A stretch of DNA of 64,000 nt, from assembly GCA_963801475.1 (NCBI GenBank), contig CAWDEX010000001.1, positions 1 through 64,000 on the forward strand. Reading direction: 5' to 3'. The notes beneath the pieces are model-generated. The model made no database searches. It was given only the letters and a program-made list of their open reading frames with translations, and was not told the origin of the DNA. Made by a program: the position numbers and the translations under genes. Positions 21,417 through 31,105 of the stretch are shown here, in pieces. The DNA is from DAOMFB01 sp963801475. GTDB taxonomy: Bacteria > Acidobacteriota > Thermoanaerobaculia > UBA5066. Each line of letters starts with the position of its first letter. The first letter of the stretch is position 1.

Positions 21417-23017
21417 GAGCAAAGAGCTGGACGTCAACGAGTGGAAGAAATGGGACGCCGAAGTCCAAGGACAAATTCCTGGCCCGGCTTCAGGATTCCG
21501 AGAAGCCCAAGCTGGTCTGGTACTGCAAGAAGGGCCGCACCTGCGACGGTAAGCCCCACGACGAGTACGACTACCCGCACGCCCGTGGTGACCAGTGGCC
21601 CCCGCCCGGCAAGGACTGGCTGACGTGGTGCCTGAAGGGCGGGCGTGGTTCCGGCAAGACCCGCTCCGGCGCGGAATGGGTCCGGTTCATGTCCTCGGTG
21701 TACGAGCGCGGGTCCATCATCGGCCCGACCGTCGGGCACGTCCGCTCCGTCATGGTCGAAGGCGACTCGGGCCTGCTGGCCGTGTTCGCCAACGCCAAGA
21801 TCAACGCCGTGTTCGAGCCGTCCAAGCGGCAGATCACCATCCCCTGCCCGTGCAACCCGGACGCCGCCCTGCCCAAGCACATGAACGGGCACATCATCCA
21901 GCTGTTCACCGGCGACGAACCTGAGCGCCTGCGTGGCCCCCAGCACGCCTACGTCTGGCTCGACGAACCCGCCCACTTCGCGCTCATTCAGGCCGTGTGG
22001 GACAACATGCAGTTCGGCCTGCGCCTCGGCGACCACCCCCGCATCCTCTGCTCGACGACACCGCTGCCGACGAAGTGGATGAAGGAACTGCTGAAGGAGG
22101 AGGACACCGTTGCCGTCACGGTGTCCACCTACGCGAACATGGACAACCTCGCGCCCACCTTCCGCAAGGTCATGATCAAAAAGTACGAGGGCACCCGCCT
22201 CGGCCGGCAGGAGCTTCACGGCGAAGTCCTCGAAGACATCCAGGGCGCGCTGTGGACGTGGGCGCTGATCGAGGAGAACCGCAAGCTGGTCAAGATCGAC
22301 GACGAGGGCAATCGCCACTACCCCGTGACGATTGAGGACATGGAGCGGATCATCGTCGCCATCGACCCTGCCGGTACGTCCAGCAAGAAGCGGGACGAGA
22401 CGGGCATCGTGGTCGTCGGCAAGCTCGGGGACCACTACTACGTCATCGCTGACCTGTCGGGCACGTACACCCCGGAGGGCTGGGCGTCTGCGGCATGGAA
22501 GGCGTTCGACGATTACAAGGCCGACAAGGTCGTGGCTGAGAAGAACTACGGCGGTGAGATGGTGCTGTCCACCCTGCGGAACTCCCGGAAGGGCGGACCC
22601 GTGGACCTTGTCACCTCCCGTCGCGGCAAGGCCCTCCGCGCTGAGCCTGTCGTGGGCCTGTACGAGCAGGGCCGGGTCCACCACCTCGACCTGTTCGAGC
22701 AGTTGGAAACCCAGATGACGGAGTGGGTGCCGGGCATGTCCGACTCTCCCGACCGGGTGGATGCGCTGGTGCACGGCATCACCAAGCTGTACGAGGGCGC
22801 GGCCCCGGCAAACTTCGCTTCCCCTGCTGGCAGGACCGAGAAGGTCGAGGACATTCCCGAGCGCAGTGCTGTACCGGAGAAGCAGAACAGGTTCACCCGG
22901 AACCGTCGTAGCAAGATGTTTGGCTACAAGCCGAGGACAACTGACGGCGCGAGCGTGGATGCGCCCAAGAACAAACTCGCCACAGCGCTTGCGAAACGGA
23001 AGCTTCTTAACAGGTAA
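21415..23017 (+). CDS. Terminase large subunit (ATPase-nuclease)
   Basis: About 534 aa when one frame change near 21455 is bridged; the uninterrupted frame starts within the gene at 21606. Walker A GGRGSGKTRSG; Walker B HAYVWLDEPAHF; nuclease motifs IVAIDPAGTSSKKRDETGIV (first Asp), VVAEKNYGG (Glu) and SDSPDRVDALVHGI (last Asp). It cuts concatemers and drives DNA into the prohead through the portal. It starts MSKELDVNEWKKWDA at 21415. Confidence 0.93.
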
Positions 23018-23046
23018 CCGTACTTTCGCACGGTAATCTCATACTC

Positions 23047-23379
23047 ATGACCGAACTGATCGCTGGTATTCCCGCTGGGGTAATCCTCGCAATAGCCACA
23101 GTGGTATGGATCGTCTCCTCGGCCCGAATCACTCGGCTCATTACTCAGGACACTTTTCCGCCGGTGGTGTGGTTCCGCATGAAGTGGGACGACCTCACCG
23201 AAGAAACGTCGTGGAACACCCTGTTTCACTGTCACTGGTGCCTCTCCGTGTGGATCACCCCCCTCATTGGCGCTTGGGGCTGGCTCAGCAACCTCCACTG
23301 GACGTGGTGGGTTTTCAACTTGGCGCTCGCGGCATCGTATGCGAACGCCATGATCGTAGAAAGAGATGAGGTCGGGTAG
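23047..23379 (+). CDS. DUF1360-like membrane protein, 110 aa
   Basis: MTELIAGIPAGVILAIATVV forms a first membrane helix. SARITRLITQDTFPP, LFHCHWCLSVWITPLIGAWG and a C-terminal helix (WWVFNLALAASYANAMI) match the DUF1360 pattern, with RLxTxDxxP and a CxWCxSVW core. These occur between terminase and portal genes in several actinophages. Function unknown. Confidence 0.7.
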   Translation: MTELIAGIPAGVILAIATVVWIVSSARITRLITQDTFPPVVWFRMKWDDLTEETSWNTLFHCHWCLSVWITPLIGAWGWLSNLHWTWWVFNLALAASYANAMIVERDEVG

Positions 23380-23382
23380 CCG

Positions 23383-25272
23383 ATGGCACGTACTCGCACC
23401 AAGGACGTACCACCCGCGTCCAATTCCTTCGTCGCATCAGCGGCGAAAGCTGGCCTGCGTAGCCTGAAGAACCTCTCCCGGTCCTCGCGCGCAGACGGAT
23501 GGCAGATCGAGGGGTGGAAGTATTACCACTCCATCGGCGAGTACCGCTATGCCTGCGACTGGGTAGGCAACCAGCTCTCCAAGGCGCTGATTTTCGCGTC
23601 TCAGGTCGTGGATGGGAAGGCCCGGCGCGTGGCAGAAGGCGATGCCTTTGATGTCATCGAGCAACTGTTCGGGGACCCTGACGGCCGTGCGGAAATGTTC
23701 CGCCTCGTCGGCATCCACATGACCGTCGCCGGAGAGTGCCACATCCTCGGCTACGAGGACCCCGACCCGATGGGCGACGGCGGCGACGTGTGGCACGTCA
23801 TCGGCGCAACACAGCTTCGCCAGGCACCCGACGGCCAATACTGGATCAACGGCCAGACCCTCGACGTGGACCCGAACAAGGTCGTTGCCTTCCGCATCTG
23901 GCGTCCGGACCCCATCGACCCGGAAAGTGCCATCGCCCCCACCCGCGCACTCCTCTCCATCCTCGGGGAAATCGCACGCCTCACCGACCACGTCGCCGCG
24001 CAGGTGGACTCCCGCCTCGCCGGTGCTGGCATCCTCCTCATGCCGTCCGAGATGACGTTCCCGACACCCCCGTCCGCCGACGGCGAGTCCGCGCGGGTAG
24101 CGAACAACGCCGAAGACCTCATGCGCCTCATCACCGAAGCCATGGGCGCATCCATCGACGACCGCTCCGACCCGTCAGCACTGGTCCCCATCGTCATCAC
24201 GGCACCCGCTGAGGTCATCGACAAGATTCAGCACCTCACCTTCTGGTCCGAACTTGATTCGCACGCCATCGAACTGCGGACCGAAGCGATCCGTCGCCTC
24301 GCGCTGGGTATGGACATGCCGCCGGAAGTCCTCCAGGGCGCGGCTGACGCTAACCACTGGTCTGCGTGGCAGGCCGACGAGTCCGCCATCAAGGCTCACA
24401 CCGAGCCGTTGCTGAAGCTCATCACCGGCGTCATCACCCGCCAGTACCTCCGGCCCGTCCTGTACGGCATGGGGATGGACGTCGAGGAAGTGCGCACCTA
24501 CGGCATCATGTGCGACACCTCCGAGATGCGGCTCCGGCCGAACCGGTCCAAGGAAGCGTTGGAGCTGTACAACCTCGGCGCGCTGAGCCGCGAGGCCCTG
24601 ATCCGCGAAACCGGGTTCGAGGTGGACGACGCCATGTCCGACAAGGAACGCGCCGAATGGCTCATGCAGAAGGTGGCCGGCGGATCGACCACGCCGGAAA
24701 TCGTTGAAGCCGCGCTCCGCGAAATGGGCGTCACCCTCAACGTCATCCACGACACGCAGGCCCCGGAGACGATCCGCGAGTCCGTGGACGGCCCGGCCCC
24801 GACAGAGGCCCGTCCCGCACCGTCCCTGAAGGATCACCCGGTGCAGGACATCCCTGACCAGAAGATCAGCGCCGACCGCAAGCAGGCCCGTGATGAGGGA
24901 CGGGTGCCGTCCGCCGACATTGCCCGGAAGGCGTCGCTGATTGCCGCGTCTGAACAGGTGGTGGTCCGGGCGCTGGAGCGTGCCGGGAACAAGTTGAAGA
25001 ACCGGATGCAGGTCAAGCCGTCCTGCGCCGCGTCGGACATCTACAAGTTCGTCACCATCGAGGGTCAGGACGATCTTGACTTCCTGCTCTCCGATGGATT
25101 CAGCGCTGTCCCCGCCATTGCTGAGCGCGCCCAGCTCCCGGTTGAGTGGCTGTCCACGCACCTCGCCGCGTACACCTCCACTCTGCTCCGCACGCAGGAG
25201 GCCCACAGCTATGAGGGCTTCGAGCACTACATGGAAACCAACCTCATGTTCGTTGGAAAGGTCCCCGCATGA
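23383..25272 (+). CDS. Portal protein
   Basis: 629 aa, the usual size plus a C-terminal extension. YRYACDWVGNQLSKALIFAS, NKVVAFRIWRPDP, PTRALLSILGEIARLTDHVA and MDMPPEVLQGAADANHWSAW are typical of portals of this class. The C-terminal 150 residues (DQKISADRKQARDEGRVPSA ... RMQVKPSC) form an appended helical domain. It forms the dodecameric ring that DNA passes through. Its stop overlaps the MuF start (ATGA). Confidence 0.9.
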   Translation: MARTRTKDVPPASNSFVASAAKAGLRSLKNLSRSSRADGWQIEGWKYYHSIGEYRYACDWVGNQLSKALIFASQVVDGKARRVAEGDAFDVIEQLFGDPDGRAEMFRLVGIHMTVAGECHILGYEDPDPMGDGGDVWHVIGATQLRQAPDGQYWINGQTLDVDPNKVVAFRIWRPDPIDPESAIAPTRALLSILGEIARLTDHVAAQVDSRLAGAGILLMPSEMTFPTPPSADGESARVANNAEDLMRLITEAMGASIDDRSDPSALVPIVITAPAEVIDKIQHLTFWSELDSHAIELRTEAIRRLALGMDMPPEVLQGAADANHWSAWQADESAIKAHTEPLLKLITGVITRQYLRPVLYGMGMDVEEVRTYGIMCDTSEMRLRPNRSKEALELYNLGALSREALIRETGFEVDDAMSDKERAEWLMQKVAGGSTTPEIVEAALREMGVTLNVIHDTQAPETIRESVDGPAPTEARPAPSLKDHPVQDIPDQKISADRKQARDEGRVPSADIARKASLIAASEQVVVRALERAGNKLKNRMQVKPSCAASDIYKFVTIEGQDDLDFLLSDGFSAVPAIAERAQLPVEWLSTHLAAYTSTLLRTQEAHSYEGFEHYMETNLMFVGKVPA

Positions 25273-27095
25273 TCCGCGCAGAAAGCTTCGCCATCACCAC
25301 GGAGGACTTCGCCGCCGGGCGCAAGCGCATCCTCACCGCCGCCGACGATGAACTGCGCCCCCACATCAAGGACGCGCTGACCCGTGTGGGCCTGCCGTCG
25401 TGGGAGCGCTCCGCTGTGGACGCCGCCCTCGACGTGTTCGACCGCACCGCCCGGTCGGAAGTCGATGCCTGGGGTCCGATCCTCGACGACATGCGGGACG
25501 CCTTCGCCCACGACCTCGGGGAAGCGCTGAAGAAGACGAAGCGGGCGGACCCGGCGCAAGCCAACACTCAGCTCGAAACGATCACGCGCTGGATTTCCAC
25601 GATGGCCGTCAACGCCGGAACCGAGGCCGCGACCACGTCGGACCCGAACGGGGATGTGGGGCTGGAGTGGATCACCATGTCCGACTCGCAGGTCCGCCAC
25701 ACTCACCGGGACGCGAACGGCCAGACCGTCCCGACGGGGCACGAGTTCGAGGTCGGCGGGGAGAAGCTGCTCTACCCCGGCCAGCCTGTCGGTGACCCGA
25801 GTGTGTGGATCAACTGCCGCTGTGTGTGTCGTCCAGTTATGTTGGATGCAATGGCAGTAAAGTCAACTGCATGGACAGCAACGAGCGATTCTGGAGCAAG
25901 GTCACAGCCGACGCCGACGGATGCCTCCTCTGGGGAGCAGGGACCGACAGTAGCGGCTACGGCAAGTGGACCGTCCGGGGCCTCGGAACTTTCAAGGCTC
26001 ACCGCTGGGCATGGGCCGAGCGCAACGGCGACCTCCCCGAAGGTGGACTCGACCACCTCTGCCACACCGAAGCCGTCGCTGAGGGCAGGTGCCGAGGCGG
26101 CAAGTGCAAGCACCGCCTCTGCGTCAATCCCGACCACCTCGCACCAGCCACACCAGCCGAGCAGTCCGAGCGCCGCGTTGAACCGCCTGTCGGTGGATGG
26201 AACGGCAACGGACTCAAAACCCACTGCAAGCACGGCCACGAGTACAGCGACGACAACACCCGCTGGAGCACCCGAGGTGACGGTAGCAAGTTCCGCACCT
26301 GCCGGGCCTGCCAGCGCGCCTCCGACCACCGTCGCCGGGGAGCCGAAAAGCCCATCCACCGGGGACCCCGCCGAGGGTAAGGACCCGCAGGACGGGGATG
26401 TCTCGACCACTTGTGTCATCGTCGCCCTCCCCGCCGAGAACGACCCGATATCCGCGGCGTCCTCCGAAGCTGACGGCGCGCACGCCACCCTGCTGTTCCT
26501 CGGCGACACCTCAACGCTGGACCCCGACGCGCTGAAGGCCGCACTGGACGACTTCGTCAGGAACGGTCAGGTCGGTGTCATCACCGAGCGGGTCAACGGC
26601 AACGCCACACTCGGCAAGGACAGCGCTGATGTGGTGCTGTTCGACGCCGCCAACCTTGTGTTCATCCGCGAGGGACTGCTGGAGCAGAACGCGATCCTGA
26701 CCGCCTACGACGCGGTGGATCAGTTCCCGACGTGGCTCCCGCACGTCACCCTCGGCTACCCCGAGACACCCCGCCTCTCCGATTACGCCGGGGAAGCCAT
26801 CACCTTTGACCGCCTCGCCCTGTGGTTCGGCGAGGACCGATCCGCTATCTACCCCCTTGGAGAAGCAATGCCTGAGAAAGACGTCGTCCACCCGGAAGAC
26901 CCCGGATTCACACAGGAGATGGCAGATGCCTTTGCCGCCGCCACGCCGGAGGAACCCGCTGACGCCGCGCCTGCCGCTGAGGCCCCCGCCGATCCGCCGA
27001 TGCTCTTGCCGGGGACCTCCGCCCCTGGCATGGTGTGCTCGCCCCCGAGGGTGACCCCTCCGGCGACAACCGCCAGTTCGCCGAGCGCGCGCTGA
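25269..27095 (+). CDS. MuF-like head protein with 2H phosphoesterase domain, carrying a nested HNH gene
   Basis: Residues 1-190: MuF minor-head domain (WITMSDSQVRHTHRDANGQT, WINCRCVCRPVM). Residues 195-365: low-complexity Ser/Thr/Pro/Ala stretch that is simply the other frame of the HNH gene at 25871. Residues 370-530: 2H phosphoesterase (LigT-like) domain with HATLLFLGD and HVTLGYP, the paired HxTx motifs. Frame is lost near 27000, where the protease continues one frame over (ALAGDLRPWHGVLAPEGDPS), so MuF, 2H and protease were probably one polyprotein. MuF proteins sit at the portal; the 2H role is unknown. Confidence 0.8.
   Translation: MIRAESFAITTEDFAAGRKRILTAADDELRPHIKDALTRVGLPSWERSAVDAALDVFDRTARSEVDAWGPILDDMRDAFAHDLGEALKKTKRADPAQANTQLETITRWISTMAVNAGTEAATTSDPNGDVGLEWITMSDSQVRHTHRDANGQTVPTGHEFEVGGEKLLYPGQPVGDPSVWINCRCVCRPVMLDAMAVKSTAWTATSDSGARSQPTPTDASSGEQGPTVAATASGPSGASELSRLTAGHGPSATATSPKVDSTTSATPKPSLRAGAEAASASTASASIPTTSHQPHQPSSPSAALNRLSVDGTATDSKPTASTATSTATTTPAGAPEVTVASSAPAGPASAPPTTVAGEPKSPSTGDPAEGKDPQDGDVSTTCVIVALPAENDPISAASSEADGAHATLLFLGDTSTLDPDALKAALDDFVRNGQVGVITERVNGNATLGKDSADVVLFDAANLVFIREGLLEQNAILTAYDAVDQFPTWLPHVTLGYPETPRLSDYAGEAITFDRLALWFGEDRSAIYPLGEAMPEKDVVHPEDPGFTQEMADAFAAATPEEPADAAPAAEAPADPPMLLPGTSAPGMVCSPPRVTPPATTASSPSAR
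25871..26380 (+). CDS. HNH homing-type endonuclease nested in the MuF gene
   Basis: 169 aa. FKAHRWAWAERNGDLPEGGL, DHLCHTEAV, KHRLCVNPDHLAPATPAEQS form an HNH_3-type ββα-metal core; HCKHGHEYSDDNTRW and CRACQRA form a C-terminal zinc-binding unit. It reads in another frame than the MuF gene, which stays open across it. The upstream edge (25840-25870) is noticeably AT-richer. It probably cuts HNH-less alleles to spread itself. Confidence 0.85.
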   Translation: MDSNERFWSKVTADADGCLLWGAGTDSSGYGKWTVRGLGTFKAHRWAWAERNGDLPEGGLDHLCHTEAVAEGRCRGGKCKHRLCVNPDHLAPATPAEQSERRVEPPVGGWNGNGLKTHCKHGHEYSDDNTRWSTRGDGSKFRTCRACQRASDHRRRGAEKPIHRGPRRG

Positions 27096-28288
27096 CCACC
27101 CGCGACCTGCCCCTGCCGCTGAAGGCCATGTTCACCGACGACGAGGGCCACAAGGGCTCCGTCGTCGTGGGCCGCATCGACAAGGTCTACCGCGACGGCG
27201 GACTCATCAAAGCATCCGGCGTCTGGGACAACTCCCCGGAAGCCGACAAGGCCGCAGGGATGATCGACCGGAAGATGTGGCGCGGCGTGTCCGTGGACCT
27301 CGACGCCGCTGAGGGCGAGATGGTGCAGGCCGCTGAGGAGGACGGCGGTGGGGAATCCATCGAGTTCTCCAAGGGCCGCATCTCCTCCGCAACCCTGTGC
27401 GCCATCCCGGCGTTCGCCGAGGCGTTCGTCCGCAACGGAAGCTGGGAAGACTTCGCCAACGAGCCGATGCCCACCGGTGCCATGGTGGAGATTCCGGACT
27501 GGCCGGCAGGGGAGACTCCGGCCGTATCCCCGGCGTTCTCGCTGGTCGCGTCCGCCGTCGTCACCACGCTCAGCGCCGACGCCTTCCGCAACCCGGAGCT
27601 GGACGGGCCGACTCCGCTCACCGTCACGGAGGATGGCCGGGTCTTCGGGCACATCGCCACGTGGGACACCTGCCACATCGGCTACGAGGTCTGCACCACG
27701 GCCCCGCCGTCGATGACGGACTACGCCTACTTCCTCACCGGGGAAGTCTTCACCGACGCCGGTCCCGTCGCTGTGGGCCAGATCAGCCTCGGTGGGGGAC
27801 ATGCTGACGGGCGCGCCGGGCTGCGTGCCGCCGTGGGTCACTACGACTCCACGAGCTTCGCCGCTGCTGACGTGACGGTTGGCGAGGACGAGCACGGCAT
27901 CTGGTTCGCGGGGATGCTCCGCGAGGAACTGTCGGAGGCGAACGTGCGTGCGCTGAAGGCGGCGGCGCTGTCCGGTGACTGGCGCACTGTCCGCGTCGCT
28001 GGCAAGGAATCCTACGAGATGGTCGCGGCGCTGGCAGTGAACGTGCCTGGCTTCCCGATCCCTCGTCCGCGCTTCGCCGTGGAGGGTGGTCGTCAGTTGT
28101 CACTGGTTGCCGCTGGAATCCCCACGGCAGGCAAGCCCGAGCTTGATGCTGAGTTCGTCGCAAAGCTGGACGCTTACCACGCGATGAAGAAGCGTGAAGA
28201 AGCTGTTGTGAAATTCCGCGCCGGTATCCGCGCGCAGAAGGCCGCATCCATCAAGGCAGAAATGCAATCACTAGTGAAGGGGAAGTAA
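27035..28288 (+). CDS. Capsid maturation protease
   Basis: 417 aa as read. VVVGRIDKVYRDGGLIKASG, RGVSVDLDAAEGEM, KGRISSATLCAIPAFAEAFV fit prohead proteases of actinophages, which trim the scaffold region of the capsid protein. The second half (VTEDGRVFGHIATWDTCHIG, ISLGGGHADGRAGLRAAVGH, HYDSTSFAAADVTVG) includes conserved His and Ser. The first codons belong to a longer frame shared with the MuF/2H gene (see 25269-27095). Confidence 0.75.
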   Translation: MLAPEGDPSGDNRQFAERALTTRDLPLPLKAMFTDDEGHKGSVVVGRIDKVYRDGGLIKASGVWDNSPEADKAAGMIDRKMWRGVSVDLDAAEGEMVQAAEEDGGGESIEFSKGRISSATLCAIPAFAEAFVRNGSWEDFANEPMPTGAMVEIPDWPAGETPAVSPAFSLVASAVVTTLSADAFRNPELDGPTPLTVTEDGRVFGHIATWDTCHIGYEVCTTAPPSMTDYAYFLTGEVFTDAGPVAVGQISLGGGHADGRAGLRAAVGHYDSTSFAAADVTVGEDEHGIWFAGMLREELSEANVRALKAAALSGDWRTVRVAGKESYEMVAALAVNVPGFPIPRPRFAVEGGRQLSLVAAGIPTAGKPELDAEFVAKLDAYHAMKKREEAVVKFRAGIRAQKAASIKAEMQSLVKGK

Positions 28289-28290
28289 TC

Positions 28291-28437
28291 ATGGCCTGTG
28301 GCGCATGTGCAAGCAAGAACAAGACGACGACGTATACATGGACGTCATCTGATGGACGTACATCACTCGCGTTCAACACTGAAGTCGAGGCAAAAGCGAA
28401 GGTTGCACGCTCCGGCGGCACTTATAAAGCCTCATAA
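28291..28437 (+). CDS. Small CxxC protein, 48 aa
   Basis: MACGACASKNKTTTYTWTSS ... VARSGGTYKAS. Matches a short family often found between the protease and capsid genes of actinophages: a CGxC start, then TYTWTS.DG.TS and ...EA.A...R.GGTY. Operator copy 24 lies in frame and encodes SSDGRTS, so here the operator coincides with a conserved peptide of the family. Function unknown. Confidence 0.7.
   Translation: MACGACASKNKTTTYTWTSSDGRTSLAFNTEVEAKAKVARSGGTYKAS
28348..28367. promoter_or_regulatory. 20-bp palindromic operator, copy 24 (inside a gene)
   Basis: TCTGATGGACGTACATCACT, one mismatch at each edge, in the small CxxC gene upstream of the capsid gene. Confidence 0.65.
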
Positions 28438-28445
28438 TTACCGCG

Positions 28446-28479
28446 ACACGCCCGAAGTGCGAATTATCTTCGGGCGTGT
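28446..28479 (+). terminator. Strong hairpin before the capsid gene
   Basis: Perfect 12-bp stem ACACGCCCGAAG / CTTCGGGCGTGT with a 10-base AT-rich loop. It has no T run and is followed by the 112-bp capsid leader. It may be a partial terminator, or an mRNA 5' or 3' end stabiliser that tunes capsid expression. Confidence 0.65.
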
Positions 28480-28591
28480 TCGCATAATATGAGTCTCAGT
28501 AGGACACTCTCCGTGCCGTAGGCCGTGTGTCGAACCTGAAAGTCCGCGTTACCCCCACACGTCTCTACGTCTCACTAAGGAGAGATCAGAC

Positions 28592-30261
28592 ATGGCTAAG
28601 TTCAAAATCCCCGCCGACGTATCCGAACTGGATTCTGACGCCCTGGCCGCTTCCGTAGAGGAAGCCCTTGCGGCATTCGGCGAGTTCGCCGAAATCCCCG
28701 ACGCTGAGGTTACTGACGAGCAGTTCGCGGAAATGTCCGCACTGCACGAGTACGCCACCGACGCGCAGGCAGAAATCGGCAACCGTCAGGCCGCCGCCGA
28801 CGCACGCGCCGAACACCTCGCCGCCGTCCGTCAGGACATGGCCGCTGTCGGCAAGCCCGTCGAAGAAGGCTCCCCCGCTGAGGAGGAAGCCGAAACCCCG
28901 GCTGAGGAAGCCGCTGAACCCGCTGACCCGAATGAGGAAGAAGTGCCCCCGAAGCCCGCCCCGAAGGCCACCGCCGCATCCCGCCGGTCCTTCACCGCAC
29001 AGGCCGCTGCCACCGCACCGGTCCAGAAGGGCGCAGTCAAGGCTCCCTCCGGCTCCCTGACCGCCGCCGCTGACGTCTCCGGCTTTGCCGCTGGTCACAA
29101 GTTCAGCAACTTCGCTGACGCTTCCGAGGCAATCATGTCCCGCCTGCGGTCCCTCCCGACCGACGGCCGCGATGGTCACATCCGCAACTCCGCTCTGGTC
29201 ATCAATCTGCCCGAGTCCAAGTTCACCCAGAAGACCAAGGATTCGTCCGAGATGCTTCTGGAAGTGGCTTCGGAGTCCCGCCTCTCCGGCGGTTCGCTGA
29301 TCGCCGCCGGTGGCTGGGGTGCCCCGTCCGAGCACACGCCTCGACTTCTGCGAACTGGAAAACCTCGACGGCCTGATTTCCCTCCCGGAAATTCAGATCA
29401 CCCGTGGTGGTATCCAGTGGACCAAGGGTCCGACCTTCGCCGACGTCAACGAGTCCGCGCTGGGCTTCTGGGACATGACCGAAGCCGTTGCCGAAGCTGG
29501 CACCGAGCTGAAGACCTTCATCCGTCCCGAGGTGCCTGACTTCACCGAACGTCGTCTCGACGCCGTCGGGTATCGGCATGGAAGCCGGCCTCCTGCTCCG
29601 TCAGGGCTGGCCGGAACTGGTGGACCGCTACGCCAAGCTGCTCGCCACCGCGCACCAGCTCAAGCTGGCGAAGAAGTCCATCGCCCAGATTCAGGCCTTC
29701 ACCGGTGCGGCCACTGACGTCACCAACGGCTTCGGCAACGCCTTCGACCTGCTCCACGTCGTTGAGCTGATCGCCATCGGTGAGCGCCAGCGTCTCGCCA
29801 TGTCCACCAAGCAGACCCTCGAAGCGCTGATCCCGCACTGGGCCAAGGCTGTCATCCGCGCAGACTTCGCCCAGCGCAAGAACGCCGACGTCAAGGACAT
29901 CACGGATGCCCAGATCGACGCCTTCTTCACCACCCGCAACATCAAGGTGCAGTGGCTCAACGCCTACCAGGACATCGCGCTGGACGCCACCACGGGCCTC
30001 GCGCTGACCTACCCGGACACGCTCGAAGTCATCATGTACCCCGCCGGTACTTACGTGCGTGGCGTGGCACCGGTCATCAAGCTCGACACGATCTACGACA
30101 GCGCCCTGCTGGCGAAGAACGACTACGTCCACCTGTTCATGGAACAGGGTGTGCTGATGACCAACCCGTGCGGTGAAGGTCGCCGCGTGCGCCTGCCGTT
30201 CATCGCCACCGGCTCCCGTGCCGCTGACGTAGCGAAGAACACCGGCCTGTTCAACGCCTAA
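28592..30261 (+). CDS. Major capsid protein with N-terminal scaffold-like region (two frame changes)
   Basis: Residues 1-120 are acidic, helical and Ala/Glu/Pro-rich (EEALAAFGEFAEIPDAEVTD ... PAEEEAETPAEEAAEPADPN), like the scaffold domains removed by the protease. The capsid fold follows (SGSLTAAADVSGFAAGHKFS, LDFCELENLDGLISLPEIQI, TRGGIQWTKGPTFADVNESA, FITPxx-like FIRPEVPDFTERRLDAVG, EVIMYPAGTYVRGVAPVIKL). Frames change near 29335 and 29570; bridging both gives about 556 aa. AAGGAG precedes the ATG. Confidence 0.88.
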
Positions 30262-30270
30262 TCACTGAGG

Positions 30271-30299
30271 GAGGGGGCGGTGTGGCCCATCGCCCCCTC
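30271..30299 (+). terminator. Hairpin after the capsid gene
   Basis: 9-bp stem GAGGGGGCG / CGCCCCCTC, 11-base loop, followed by TCTTACTCC. Likely partial terminator or 3' end stabiliser of the capsid transcript. Confidence 0.6.
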
Positions 30300-30328
30300 T
30301 CTTACTCCTCCTGAAAGGAGGCAGGCCA

Positions 30329-31093
30329 TTGGTTAACAAGTTGCTCGTAGAAGCCCCGTCGATTGCTCCGGCAGTCAAGGCGGGTCTGCTTCACCGCGCC
30401 AACGTCATCACCGATCAGGCCGACCGCGCGGCGTACCACGGCGTCCAGCACGAGCAGGTTCTCGGCGGTCACACCCGCTTCGTCCCTGCTCCTGGCACTG
30501 ACAAGACCTTCGACCAGCTCGATTACTTCGACGGCGTCGAGTTTCAGGTTTATCGGGGCATCGAATCGGCTCTGCTGATCGACGCCAAGCCGGGGACCGT
30601 CGCTAAGGATGCGTTCGACAGCGGGGAAACCTATGCGGTGGAGGATGCGGTTCAGCGCCTCATCCTGAATCCCTCCGCTGTGGACCTCACCCCGACGCCG
30701 GGCACAGCCGTGACGAACATCCGCTACGCGCTGGGCCTGCTGGAACAGTACGCGCGGTCCAACTACGCGGGACTTCCGTTGATCCACGGCAACCTTGTGG
30801 CGGTCACCCTCATTGATGGTGCGTCACTGGCTGGCGAGGGCGCGGACCTGCACACCCTCCACGGCACTCCCATCTCGAACGGTGCAGGCTACGGGGCCGC
30901 TGGTCCCAACTCGCGCACCGCCGGGGCTGGAACGGCGTGGCTTTACGTCTCCGGGCAGGTCAATCTCTGGCAGGGCAAGTACGCGCTGACCGAGGCGCAG
31001 GACCTTCCGGGCAACCGCGACTACGCACTCGCGGAACGTCCCTACGCGGCAACCGTCGACGGACCCGTCGCGGCAATTCTCGTCGGAATCTAA
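30329..31093 (+). CDS. Structural protein next to capsid, 254 aa
   Basis: TTG start at 30329 with GAAAGGAGG upstream. VNKLLVEAPSIAPAVKAGLL, DKTFDQLDYFDGVEFQVYRG and GETYAVEDAVQRLILNPSAV occur with a Gly/Ala-rich loop (SNGAGYGAAGPNSRTAGAGT). Size and place fit a capsid-associated or decoration-type protein (related genes are sometimes called capsid protein homologues). Not firmly assigned. Confidence 0.6.
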   Translation: MVNKLLVEAPSIAPAVKAGLLHRANVITDQADRAAYHGVQHEQVLGGHTRFVPAPGTDKTFDQLDYFDGVEFQVYRGIESALLIDAKPGTVAKDAFDSGETYAVEDAVQRLILNPSAVDLTPTPGTAVTNIRYALGLLEQYARSNYAGLPLIHGNLVAVTLIDGASLAGEGADLHTLHGTPISNGAGYGAAGPNSRTAGAGTAWLYVSGQVNLWQGKYALTEAQDLPGNRDYALAERPYAATVDGPVAAILVGI

Positions 31094-31105
31094 GGAGTAG
31101 CAATC

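Noticed and set aside
21434..22774. 446-residue minus-strand frame under the large terminase
   Set aside because: Shadow of the terminase, whose Walker and nuclease motifs are on the plus strand; composition is typical of an antisense frame.
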